A stretch of DNA of 64,000 nucleotides from Beroe forskalii (Eukaryota; Ctenophora; Nuda; Beroida; Beroidae): the NCBI GenBank assembly GCA_011033025.1, contig WFMF01000365.1, forward strand, positions 1 through 64,000. The letters are read 5' to 3'. The notes under the pieces are model-generated. The model did no database searches. It was not told the DNA's origin and was given only the letters and a program-made list of their open reading frames with translations. Each line of letters starts with the position of its first letter. Positions within the stretch are counted from its first letter, which is position 1. Below, one piece after another: positions 33,430-43,299 of the stretch. The position numbers and the translations under genes are program-made.

Positions 33430-36400
33430 TCAACCTGGCATTTTTGGAATATAATGATCATGTGAGATAGAGTTCTCAACAACAAACTTGACATGACTTC
33501 TGAAGGCTTGTTTTATTTCTTTATCACCAAAAAGGATGAGAAGCATATAGCAGCTGTAGTCAATGTCATGAAATTGTTCCATAAGTGCATTTCGTGTGGT
33601 ACCAGCAAATGCTTCACACTCAAAGAGTTTATGAACACACGAGTCTTCTTGAATATCACAATCTTCACAGTTACTTTCTTGACTTCTTCCTAGAGCCAGG
33701 CTAAAATCATTAAATCTCAAGCACCTTCCATGCAGAAAATCAAGGATATCAGATGTATTGCTTCTAGTGTCCCATCGATTTAGCAATGGTATCTGAACAC
33801 AGTTCAAAGTTCTCACAGCCTCCTTATGTGTAATGTCTGGATATATATCTTTTCCAATAAAATGTGGCAAGTCTTCTTTGCTGATGATGTCTTGATCCCA
33901 CTTGAAACACTGATAAGTGAGCATAGTTTCTTTTGAGTATAGAAGATCTTTATCAGGGATATCAGCAATGCTAATTGATCTGTATGATCTCATACCATAC
34001 TTGTGAGCCATGTATTGTCTCATCCACACTGTGTGCAAGTAATAAGAATGGCTAGGGATTTCTTCAATTTGCAAGACAACTGCCCTCATTGAATCATCTG
34101 ATGTAAGTGCTTTTAAACAGAACTTCAAAGTGACCAGTTCTAGAATGAGGGGCAAGGGTGGGATGTTTGTAGCAACTTCAGCTATGACTTTAGGGGTGTA
34201 AAACTGTGACCCAGTAATTTTCAGGAGTGATTTTGCCATAAAATTTTTGAATATGTCCATGTTATTATGGAGCCAGACTGGTGCTGCATACAAAAGTTTT
34301 GGCAGAACTGCAGTTTTGAACAGAATGGCTAATGTCATGGTGTTAAGCCCTTTCTTTCTAGTAGTCTTGTAGGTAAGACATTGCCATTTGTACCAGCAAC
34401 CTTTGAGCACATATTTCGCATGATGTTCGTACTTCAGTTCATAATCAACATACACTCCAAGAACCTTGCTTTTCTCAACGTAGTCAACTTCTTTTTCCCC
34501 AATTCTTAATCTAGGCACTTGGCTAGTTGGTGACACACTTGATTTGACAATGATGGACTCGGTTTTATTCTTTTCACAGTTAACAATCAGTCTCCATTTT
34601 TCACACCATGTATGTAGAAAGTTACAGGCCTGCTGCATAATTGTATAACATGATGAAACTGACCTAGCAATAACCAATATACTGCCATCATCAGCATATT
34701 TAAAGCAATGGATTTTACTTTTTAGTTGTTCTTCCATTTCTTTTGGGCATAGCAAATCAGATATATAAATAATGAATAACAGGGGTGAGAGAACCGACCC
34801 TTGTGGCAAACCAAACATCCCCACCTTCCTTCTTGGACCAATGTAATCATTAATCCGAATCATTACACTTCTTGTGACAAGAAAGGAATGTATCAGCCTA
34901 AGGAAGTTGCCAGCAATACCAAATCTGTGAAGTTTTACAAGCAATGAAGCTGTGGGAACAGAGTCAAAAGCCTTTTCAAAATCAAGGAACAAAAGCATAG
35001 CTGTCATCTTTCTTCTTCTGGCTTCAGCAATTGCAGTATTCATTTTGTAGAGGTATCTGGTGGTATTCCTATGGGGAAGAAAACCCTCTTGAGCCTCATC
35101 AATGATCTTGTTCTTTTGACAAAATTTCAGGAGGCGCTTCTGCAGCACACGTTCAAGAATTTTACCAATGTATGATGCCAATGAAATTGGGCGATATGAT
35201 CCTGGAACAAGGTATGATTCTTTGTTAGGTTTCCTAATGAATGATACCATGGAACAGTCCCAAATCCACTGACCTTTTGTTAGAATCAAATTGTACAGTG
35301 CAGTAAGGAATGCAATTGCAGATTTAGGAAGCTTTTTAAGGATTAAAGGATGGAACTTGTCACCATCACAACATTTTCCAGATGTTTTTTGAGAAGATAT
35401 AGATTCTGATACTTCATTATATGTTATTTCATCATTCATGAAGGAAAAATCGTCATCAAGAACCTCATTTTCATCATAATTGGTCTCCCATTCATTTTTT
35501 ATGTCCTTGAATTCAGCATCAATTATTTCTGCATGATTTTTGTCAAAAGTTGCATCCTTGAGATGTTCACCAGTGAAGAAAGTATCAAACAAGAGCTTTT
35601 CTTTTTCCTCTTCATCATAAACTAGGGTATTTCGATTTTTGCTTGAGAACAGATGGCTAATAGTTGTTCCTTCTTGCTTCACAAACTGTTTTTTGTATCT
35701 CTTCCAGAATTCTAAAGAATCTTTATGATTCAGCCCATCAAGTTTTTCATGAATCCACTGGTTTTTCTCTTGAATGAGACTGTCCTGAAATTCTGTTTTA
35801 CATTGATTAAGCACAGCTTTATTTACTGGATCTGATCTTTTTTGGTACTCTTTTTGGGCATTTTGTAAATCCTGTGAGAGCTTAGATAATGTAGTTGACC
35901 AGAAAGCCTTAGAGTGACAACATACTGTTTTCTTTGGTATGAAGAGATCATTGCAGGTTTGGACAGTTTTCAAGAAAAAGTCAGAGAGGGTTGATGGGTC
36001 ATCACTCTGAGTTTCATCATTAAGTTTTTCACTGAAGATATTCTCCATTTCTTGAGTCCATGATTCCCAATCTGCATCATCATAGTTTAGGGCAGTCTTG
36101 CGAATGTTTCTTTTGTTCCCATTAATCTGCAGGGTCTGAAAGACAGGGATGTGTCCTCTTGCTGGTGCTCCTGTGAATAAATTAAAACAATGTTCATTCC
36201 ATGGAGCTGACAGTGCATTTGTAACATCACCAAAAGACAGGGCTAGGTCAATAACACTTCCACCCTTGGCAGTGAGGAAGGTGTTTGCTCCTGATGAGTG
36301 CAAGCACACATTATCTCTTTCTTCCACAAAGCTACTTAGTAGCTTGCCTCTTGCATTTGTTGTAGAGTCCCCCCAGTTGTCACTTCTTGCATTGAAATCA

Positions 36401-36861
36401 CCCAGGGCAATCATACTCTTGATTCTCTTTGCCTTGCACCATTTCCATGCATCTTCCAGGTTTGTCAAGAGTTGTTTCAGAGAATTAGTTGAATTAATCT
36501 CCGGGCGGCAATAACAAGATACAAACATAATTCCATTCTTATTTATAGAACACAGGTTATACACAGCATCAACCTTTGCTACTGAGAGTTCTTTAACATG
36601 TTCTGGCATGTACTTTGGACTGATAGCAAGACCAACACCCCTATATCCATGATGCCAGGATGAAATCATTCCATTGAAAACATCATTTTCTAGATCATTT
36701 GTGCCACTGCCCACCTCTTGTAGAGACATGAATTCAATAGTGTTCTGTTCAATGAATTTACCAATGGCTATCTTTGAATGGCTAGATAGACCATCTACAT
36801 TTAGTTGACACATTGTTATTGTATTCTTGACATTACTCATCATCAAGTGAAACCCTGTCAC
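33430..36861 (-). CDS. LINE ORF2: endonuclease-reverse transcriptase
   Basis: 1,143 residues. The APE-type endonuclease covers about 1-250: CQLNVDGL (about 18), the catalytic Glu in MSLQEVGS (about 49), ALGDFNARSDNWGDS (about 153), GGSVIDLALSF and the catalytic-His block GHIPVFQTL. RT covers about 510-780: YRPISLASYIGKILERVLQ, motif A LLFLDFEKAFDSV, motif B GLPQGSVLSPLLF, and motif C FKYADDGSIL with both Asp intact. A Cys/His cluster CEDCDIQEDSCVHKLFEC sits near the C-terminus. No RNase H. The ATG cluster at ORF2's start overlaps the end of ORF1, which suggests coupled termination and reinitiation, as known for two-ORF LINEs. All catalytic residues look present, so the enzyme could be functional. 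Confidence 0.95.
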   Translation of the reverse strand: MTGFHLMMSNVKNTITMCQLNVDGLSSHSKIAIGKFIEQNTIEFMSLQEVGSGTNDLENDVFNGMISSWHHGYRGVGLAISPKYMPEHVKELSVAKVDAVYNLCSINKNGIMFVSCYCRPEINSTNSLKQLLTNLEDAWKWCKAKRIKSMIALGDFNARSDNWGDSTTNARGKLLSSFVEERDNVCLHSSGANTFLTAKGGSVIDLALSFGDVTNALSAPWNEHCFNLFTGAPARGHIPVFQTLQINGNKRNIRKTALNYDDADWESWTQEMENIFSEKLNDETQSDDPSTLSDFFLKTVQTCNDLFIPKKTVCCHSKAFWSTTLSKLSQDLQNAQKEYQKRSDPVNKAVLNQCKTEFQDSLIQEKNQWIHEKLDGLNHKDSLEFWKRYKKQFVKQEGTTISHLFSSKNRNTLVYDEEEKEKLLFDTFFTGEHLKDATFDKNHAEIIDAEFKDIKNEWETNYDENEVLDDDFSFMNDEITYNEVSESISSQKTSGKCCDGDKFHPLILKKLPKSAIAFLTALYNLILTKGQWIWDCSMVSFIRKPNKESYLVPGSYRPISLASYIGKILERVLQKRLLKFCQKNKIIDEAQEGFLPHRNTTRYLYKMNTAIAEARRRKMTAMLLFLDFEKAFDSVPTASLLVKLHRFGIAGNFLRLIHSFLVTRSVMIRINDYIGPRRKVGMFGLPQGSVLSPLLFIIYISDLLCPKEMEEQLKSKIHCFKYADDGSILVIARSVSSCYTIMQQACNFLHTWCEKWRLIVNCEKNKTESIIVKSSVSPTSQVPRLRIGEKEVDYVEKSKVLGVYVDYELKYEHHAKYVLKGCWYKWQCLTYKTTRKKGLNTMTLAILFKTAVLPKLLYAAPVWLHNNMDIFKNFMAKSLLKITGSQFYTPKVIAEVATNIPPLPLILELVTLKFCLKALTSDDSMRAVVLQIEEIPSHSYYLHTVWMRQYMAHKYGMRSYRSISIADIPDKDLLYSKETMLTYQCFKWDQDIISKEDLPHFIGKDIYPDITHKEAVRTLNCVQIPLLNRWDTRSNTSDILDFLHGRCLRFNDFSLALGRSQESNCEDCDIQEDSCVHKLFECEAFAGTTRNALMEQFHDIDYSCYMLLILFGDKEIKQAFRSHVKFVVENSISHDHYIPKMPG

Positions 36862-39085
36862 TAACTACTTTTTTGTAGACACTACAATCCTTGGACACAG
36901 CAGAATGATTACCTTTACAGTTGGCACATTTGAATTTACTCGTATCATTAGTCTTCTTTATTTCACAATCTTTCTCTTCATGATTTGCACAGCAAAAGGG
37001 ACATGCCCTGCTTTTCAAACAATTTCTAGCTATGTGGTTGAAAGCAAAACATTTATAGCATTGAATCAGTCTTTTCTTCACTTCATAAGGCCTTGTTCTA
37101 TAAACTGTGTTCCCTAATAGGAGTCTTTCTTCATTTGCTTTCTCTAAATCAGACTTTGATTTGAATGTTAGAAGAACGATATGTGTGGGGCCATTCTTAT
37201 TTTTGAATCTTCTTGCTGCAGAGTTAGGGAATAGCTTTTGAAGTTCTTTTGTTAGGAATTCATCTGACAGTTCTTTGTCTACATCTTCAATGATTGCTTT
37301 TGCTTTGACATCTTCGAGAAGGTGAGCATATGTGTTTTCACTTGTTCCATTGTTGAAGAATTTAGAACCATCCCAGTTAGACACTACTTTTTTGGCATTT
37401 TGAACTGAATCAACTTCAACAAGAATAAAACCATTAATTGTTCTTTTGCAGTGTATAATTTCCATTCTTGGGAAACACTTGTTAAAAGAAGACTTGATTT
37501 TTGCAGAGTTTGATAAGTGGGCATCATTCACATTACCAATGCTAATGGTTTTAGTTGTGTCCATTTCATTTTGGGTCTTCTTTGTAATCTTGAGTGGCTG
37601 AGGCTGAGGGGGACTTGTACGTTTCACAGAGTTTGTCATTGTTGGAGAAGTTTTAGGTTTATTTTTGGCCACAACTGTAGACCATGATGTAGTTGCAGGA
37701 TCTGTCTCTAGCATATCATGTGCAGAGTTCATGGTTCCAAGTATATCATCTAATTTTGCTTCCATATTGACTACACATTTGTTTGAGCATGTGTCAAATG
37801 AATCAGAGCTCTGTGGATGGGATATGGATGGGATGTGGTCAGCAACCTTCAGAGCTAACTGCTCAACTGTTGAGGGAAGAAGAATTTCTTTGTTCATCTT
37901 GTCTGATGAGAGGCTCAAATTTGAGGCAAGTGCAGTCACATCAATACTGTCTAAACGATTAGCCTGACTAACAACAGTATCTAAGGCAGCTTCATATGAA
38001 GCAGTAGTAGCATTTAACGAGTTTTCTATTTCAGCTAATCTTTCTGTGGTCTTATCAACGGAATTCTGAAGGCAATGAACTGTTTCTCTTACATAAGAGT
38101 GGCCCATTGATTCAGATGAAGCTTCCTTGAAGTTAAAATTCTGATCCAACTCACTCAAAATCCTTTCAATTTCATTAACTGAAAGCTGCAGAGCACTTAT
38201 AGTAGACTTCTTAGGCTGTTGCTTTCTATAAGATTGGAGCTCCTTCATAACATTTTCAGCTAACACTTTGTTTGATTTCTCCATTTGTTTGTTATGGGTT
38301 TCAACAAGTGCCTTAATGTCATCAATTTGTTTAATTGTGTCACTGGACTTTTCTAATGGAGGCTTCTTCTGCAGCATAATACATTTGGGGCAATAAACAC
38401 AGACAAAACTTGGTGAGTCTTGAAGTGCATTGAACAAAACTCGTTTCATTGGTTTATTAGTGCAATGATTATGAAAATAACAGGAGCAGTTTGAACACAT
38501 AAGACCTTCTCCAAGTGGACCATGGCCATGTAGCACCTCCTTTAAGCAAACCACACAAGGGTACTCTATTGATTGTGGCCTCACAGTGAGTTTGTGTTTG
38601 CCATCAGAAGACTGAAGGCCTAAGAGTTGTGATGAGTCTTTATCAAAAATTGCAATAACATCACCAGGAATTATTTTCCTGAAATTAGCAATGTAGGTGT
38701 CACTGTAGTTAAGAGTTTCAATCATTTTGGTTACCCCCAAGTTCTCAGGTACAGAAAGCTGAAATAGTGAGAGAACTAACTTAGCCTGAGCAAAATTGAG
38801 CAGACTCAGCTTGATAGCAATGTTAGGTAATTCGTCATTAAGAACACTTACAATGCGAGATTGATCTTCACTAACATCTTTGATGGGTTGATCAGGAGAA
38901 TCATTAGTGGACAAGTCTTTGAGTTCATCACTCTGCCGCACTACTTTATTACAATCAGATTCATGGTCATTCGCCATAACATAGTCATTGCCTTGTTCAT
39001 TGACCTGTAATGATGAACTAACCGAGGCCCCAATACCCTCTACCTCAACATCCTCATCCTGCACCATGACACCCCGGAATTCCAC
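36833..39085 (-). CDS. LINE ORF1: PHD-finger and CCHC RNA-binding protein
   Basis: 750 residues. The acidic N-terminus is followed by a PHD-like finger at about 177-235 (CVVCLKEV, CSNCSCYFHNHC, CVYCPKC). A long helical, coiled-coil-prone region covers about 245-420. Two RRM-like segments at about 510-670 follow, and the end (about 675-735) holds three Cys/His knuckles: CYKCFAFNHIARNC, CPFCCANHEEKDC and CKGNHSAVSKDC. PHD fingers and CCHC knuckles are known in ORF1 of CR1-like and Jockey-like LINEs. The role is RNA packaging, with PHD possibly guiding chromatin contact (inference). It overlaps ORF2 by 29 bases in another frame. Confidence 0.92.
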   Translation of the reverse strand: MEFRGVMVQDEDVEVEGIGASVSSSLQVNEQGNDYVMANDHESDCNKVVRQSDELKDLSTNDSPDQPIKDVSEDQSRIVSVLNDELPNIAIKLSLLNFAQAKLVLSLFQLSVPENLGVTKMIETLNYSDTYIANFRKIIPGDVIAIFDKDSSQLLGLQSSDGKHKLTVRPQSIEYPCVVCLKEVLHGHGPLGEGLMCSNCSCYFHNHCTNKPMKRVLFNALQDSPSFVCVYCPKCIMLQKKPPLEKSSDTIKQIDDIKALVETHNKQMEKSNKVLAENVMKELQSYRKQQPKKSTISALQLSVNEIERILSELDQNFNFKEASSESMGHSYVRETVHCLQNSVDKTTERLAEIENSLNATTASYEAALDTVVSQANRLDSIDVTALASNLSLSSDKMNKEILLPSTVEQLALKVADHIPSISHPQSSDSFDTCSNKCVVNMEAKLDDILGTMNSAHDMLETDPATTSWSTVVAKNKPKTSPTMTNSVKRTSPPQPQPLKITKKTQNEMDTTKTISIGNVNDAHLSNSAKIKSSFNKCFPRMEIIHCKRTINGFILVEVDSVQNAKKVVSNWDGSKFFNNGTSENTYAHLLEDVKAKAIIEDVDKELSDEFLTKELQKLFPNSAARRFKNKNGPTHIVLLTFKSKSDLEKANEERLLLGNTVYRTRPYEVKKRLIQCYKCFAFNHIARNCLKSRACPFCCANHEEKDCEIKKTNDTSKFKCANCKGNHSAVSKDCSVYKKVVSDRVSLDDE

Positions 39086-39137
39086 GGGTTAAAACAGCCA
39101 GGTACAGGGGAGGTTGGTCTAGGGATGTGGATCTTAG

Positions 39138-39179
39138 GGTCCTCAGTTAGTTAATTTAATATGTGTTGTGTTATAAGTT
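39138..39179 (-). repeat. 42-bp block shared with the 5' UTR of element B
   Basis: On the minus strand the block runs from AAACTTATAACACAACACAT through ATTAACTAACTGAGG. It matches about 25168-25209 at all but one position. In both places it lies just upstream of a LINE ORF1. Either a shared 5' regulatory piece or a scrap of element B at the insertion site. Confidence 0.7.
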
Positions 39180-39761
39180 TGAAAAATGCAGAGAATTTGG
39201 GGAAAAAAATGCAGAGAATTTGGGGAAAAATCGTAAATTGTGTCAACTTACTACACTCAGTACATATTTTGGTTAAGTCTTTGTTTGCAGCAGTTAAGTG
39301 TTCCCACTTCCCTACCCCAAAACCTTTGATAAGAAAAAACAGTGGCAGTTGCAACACAGTAAGTGTCACATTTGTTCCATTTTCTCAGTCCTATTTGTCC
39401 TATTTGTTCCAAATGTCCCATATGTTCCAAATGGCCCCTATGTCCCTATCATGGCCAACCCTCCCCCTCTTTTGCAAATATTAAGTTATCATGAAAGTTT
39501 TGAGAAAGTTTTGAGAAAGAGAGTTCTTAGCATGTTACATTTGATGATAATTTTCATAAATTTCATGGGAAATATAATTACTTGCCCTCATGTGAGTTGA
39601 GTTTCATGTACCATTGGGTCACTTTATTGCTGATTCAGGATCCCAGACCAGCCGAAATCAAAGGGAATTGCTAACAAGAAAAACAGAAGATGTGGTATTG
39701 TTGGCTCATTAATTGAGCATTCATTATGACATCATATTTATTGTTGTGTTATAACTAGTAA
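39180..39761. other. Intergenic, with short tandem repeats
   Basis: AATGCAGAGAATTTGGGGAAA occurs twice in tandem (39185-39228). Degenerate TTGTTCCAAATGTCCCATA-type units lie at about 39375-39450. No gene seen. Confidence 0.5.
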
Positions 39762-39923
39762 AAGGCTATTGATGTGCACTTTATCTCAGCTAACCTCCCT
39801 GACTGCGGCTTTGTTAACAGGGAAGGGGCTGAGATGGGTCTGCAGGACACAATTTACTGTCGGAACTACTGGTATGACATGTATGTGTGCTCATCAGTCA
39901 ATGGGACCTTGTCAATGGGGTAG
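39762..39923 (+). other. Unexplained 53-codon open stretch
   Basis: In frame from 39762 the sequence reads a Cys- and aromatic-rich peptide including ANLPDCGFVNREG, DTIYCRNYWYDMYVC and VNGTLSMG before a stop. Its composition is more protein-like than its surroundings. No start codon context, splice partner or domain was recognised. It could be an orphan exon, part of a dead element, or chance. Confidence 0.25.
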
Positions 39924-40560
39924 TAAAAAGGTTGTTATGCAAACCTTAGACAGTTTTTCACATCAGGAAATCTGTTTGCTATATATTTCGAGTGTTTAGA
40001 CTACTGCAAATCTAATAAAAGAGTCTTTAATCATGATTCTGGGGTTTGTTCCCTTTTAAACTTCCTTTTTACCATCCCATTTACTACCATACCTCGTCAA
40101 AAGGGTAGTTAATGGGGGTAGTAAAAAGGGATCTGAAGCCTGAGTTTAAAAAGTTTTCCATTTCAGGAAAAATTGTTTATATCTTTCTTGAGTGCTGTCA
40201 TTTGCACTTCTGAAGAGTGTGCTGGTGACAGTAAGAGTATCTTAGGTCAATTCTGAATTCCTCTCATGAGCACAAATCACCAATTTCTGATATATCATTT
40301 AATCTTATTCCAGATGAGCTTAGAAATTAATTAATTTGAGGTTTCTTCAAGTCACTTCTTTCGGGACTATACTCTCATATAATACTCCCCTCTTGCATTT
40401 TTCTATGAAGCAAGATATTGCTTGAACATGAGCAGATTTGAAGGATAAGTATCTTGAGTGCTGGGACCATAATAAATCCAATGAAATCCCTTGAAGGCAT
40501 TATTTTGGGGTTTCAACAACCCTTTTCACTACCTCTGATATTTACTGATGAGCACACATA
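39895..40560. repeat. Three diverged copies of a short repeat
   Basis: GGGGTAGTAAAAAGG with downstream TTTCACATCAGGAAA (39915) recurs as GGGGGTAGTAAAAAGGG with TTCCATTTCAGGAAA (40113). It recurs inverted at about 40515-40560, with TGTGTGCTCATCAGT at its edge as at 39885. Non-coding. Confidence 0.55.
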
Positions 40561-41730
40561 GCTTAGGTGAAGCAATTCTAGGATTGACTCAGTCAGAGCA
40601 GCTTTGAATTCAAATGAAATGATCAGATGAGAGATTGCCAATTTTTTTACAACTATAGCCCAAACATCATATAATGCCCATGCAAAATGGTGTTTCAATT
40701 GATTTGAGTTAATTCTGATATTCCACTTATATTGCGAACTTGTTTAGTGAAACAAGGGAGTTAATGAGTTATTAATCAAAAATATTTTCAATGATCAACA
40801 TCATCTCCAGTTCTCAAATTTAATTGCATAGAGTATTTTCGATTAATAACTCATTGTTTCACCAGTTGAAATGGATCCATAAATTTTGCAAAATGAATTG
40901 CTCTAACCAATGCGTCTTAATTTGCGTGCGCACATCGTAATTCGTCCTTCCTTCTTGTCAGACAATTACGTTTAACCCGACGACCCGTCGCGTCGCGGTT
41001 GACGGACTTTTCCCGTGTATTTCTTTTGACTGGATGGCAAATGTTACCATCCAAATATAAATGTGACTGTCCAAATGTGGATAATGTTGCGCGCGCGCGG
41101 AGAAAGGTAACATCCTACGATCTGACCCGCTGACGCAAGCCGCGCAATTCCTAAGCCTGCATTGGTGCAGTGTGTGTACGCGCCGCGCAACGATAACAGG
41201 GGTATACGTCTTTAGCAAGCTGCGCAACGACCTATGTTATGTTAGCTGTCTGAGCATTGTTGAACACGAATATCCCTGTTTGCCCTCAGATTAGCCTAGC
41301 CACGCGCGTAAGCATCTGGTTAAAGGAACCTAATAAACATATAATGAAGGTTTTATTCTTTTAAAAAATTGTATCCAATTGTTTTATATTGTTTGTGTTG
41401 TGATGGTTTAATACCATTACCCTTCTATTTATTTGTTTTATTTTATTTTATAATTCATATTCACGCATCCTTAGGCTGGAAAATCATTTTTATTCTTGTG
41501 AAAGTTTACTTCCAATCATGAAGAACTGTGAACAAGAATTGGCACAGAACCACTTTAGTATTCTTTTATGAATGCTCTATTTTCCATTTTAAGTCCCTAA
41601 TGCATCTGAAGTTATGGTTAAAAATATTGTTCATTCTTTTCTTATCAATTGCTTTGAATTATGGAATTATGGACATCATTTGTGGCCGTGATGAAAGTGG
41701 TGTCAGCTGATTTATAGTGTCAGCTGATTT
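40561..41730. other. Intergenic sequence, nothing recognised
   Basis: A CpG-rich patch at about 40975-41220 is notable. The open frame there lacks any domain or splice context. Confidence 0.35.
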
Positions 41731-41943
41731 TCATATGAAGTTCATCTGGGTGTGTTGTTTTTGCTTTTCATATGATGGGCTGTAAAGTGCAATCACAGTT
41801 AAAATTTCACATGATTCACTGATTTTTTCTCGTGCATCTTGAATTAGCACCTCAATTACGGTGTAATCATTGATTTTAAACCTGCACTCAGCAACTACTC
41901 TTTGTGCTGTTCTGTGTACTAGACAGTGTTCATGGAATGGCAT
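41731..41943 (-). mobile_element. Probable LINE endonuclease fragment
   Basis: The minus-strand frame contains RVVAECRFKINDYTVIEVLI and EILTVIALYSPS. This pattern resembles the central beta strands of APE-type LINE endonucleases ('IEIEV...ITLIGVYSPP'). Nothing else of the enzyme is present, so this is weak. Confidence 0.35.
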
Positions 41944-42089
41944 TTTTGTTGACTAGGTTGTACTGGTTGGAGAAGGAATTGGGCTTGGTCTTCAGTACCT
42001 TGGGCTCACAAATAAGAGCTATTACCTAAACCTGATTAATAGATGAATCAATCACTTTGTTTACCTAATTCAGTGAACCGTTTGGAGCA

Positions 42090-42480
42090 AAGTGGGAGGT
42101 CAACAAGGTGACAGTAAGATCGTAATGAAGTGTGACAAGGGGGCTCTGGTGAATCTTGTATTGGCAGCTGTCTTTTGGAGAAGAACAAGGTGCAAGGATA
42201 GGTTAAGGTGAGTTGCAGTGCCTATTGAAGAATTGGCACAAAAAGTGCTCTCAAATCAGAACACCACTGACTCTCCATGGAGGCCTTGCAGATAAGTCAC
42301 AACTGAAATCAGAAGCTTCACTGATGTTATTAAGCAGGGTTGCAAGGACCAGATAACTGCAATGCAGGTGAAGGCAGCTGTCAAGTCAGCAGTTAAGGAA
42401 GACTACAAGAGGAAGGCAGTGATGGTGCTTGGACTTGAAGAATCAGCTGATGAAGTTGTGTAGAAAAAAGTGTGAGACAT
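42090..42480 (+). mobile_element. Probable LINE ORF1 relic
   Basis: One frame reads TDVIKQGCKDQITAMQVKA, then KRKAVMVLGLEESADEVV before a stop (about 42323-42461). A basic helix followed by 'xxVMVLGLEES' resembles the junction between the coiled coil and the RRM of LINE ORF1 proteins. Only this piece is recognisable. Confidence 0.35.
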
Positions 42481-43299
42481 GTTGAGCATCAGTTGTTCTA
42501 ATGCTCCTTTTTGCAGCAACTATCATCATGTTTGGGGTATAGAGGGGGTTCTGTGAGTCTGGTGATGATGACAATTCTACAGCAATGAGACAGCAGCATC
42601 AGTGATGAGAAACAACAAGGACCTGCATGAAACGTGATCTAGTGGAGTGTTCATATCACCAGACAGAACTCATGAAGAAAGGGAGGAGAGGAAGACTATT
42701 GTTTCACAGTCGCAAGAGAAGGTGTGGAGTGATCCTGGACGCTATCATTACTTCAGCAACGGTACAACAAGGAGAGGCAGCTGACCCCATCACCTTGGAC
42801 CATGCCCCCTTCATAATCCTCTCTGCCGGCCATCATTTATCCCACAAACAACCTCACAGTCAGCTCTGAATATGGTCAATGTATCGAACCTATGAAATGC
42901 ACCATGCTGGATGGGACTTGTTGAATATCCCTGCCAAGTCCCTTTCCTCTCTGTTGAATGTGTGGCTTTCTCAGTTTCATGAGTGCCATTTTGAGTCTAC
43001 AGTGACATGGCAGTGACAATCAGGCCATGCTGTGTGGCAGACACATGCCTTTTAGACGTCTCAATGTACACATAGTTTTATTTTTGATTTTTTATTGTAC
43101 CAATTTTATTCAATTTCAAAGCCCTTATGCTCTTATGGGTGCTCTACCATGGGTTTTCAAAAAAGTGCAAAGAATTGGCTTTTCAACATCATCAACTAAA
43201 TGCATTCCACGAAAATGTTTGAGGACATTATGTAGTGTCCATGGATATAAACATAATAACTTATCAGTTTTTCAATATTATCACTTCAATATATCCAGG

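Larger units (their letters stand above)
33105..39137 (-). mobile_element. Apparently whole LINE with both ORFs open (element C)
   Basis: About 6 kb on the minus strand: short 5' UTR, ORF1 of 750 codons, a slightly overlapping ORF2 of 1,143 codons, 3' UTR and a (TTTA)-type tail at about 33105. No internal stop in either ORF. ORF1 carries a PHD-like finger, RRM-like region and CCHC knuckles; ORF2 carries APE endonuclease and RT without RNase H. This fits the CR1/Jockey group. A truncated near-identical copy at 28996-30095 shows the family has moved. Target duplications were not identified, so the 5' border is approximate. Confidence 0.9.

Noticed and set aside
40958-41227. 89-residue minus-strand ORF in a CpG-rich patch
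   Set aside because: High GC keeps the frame open; no domain or conserved-looking pattern.
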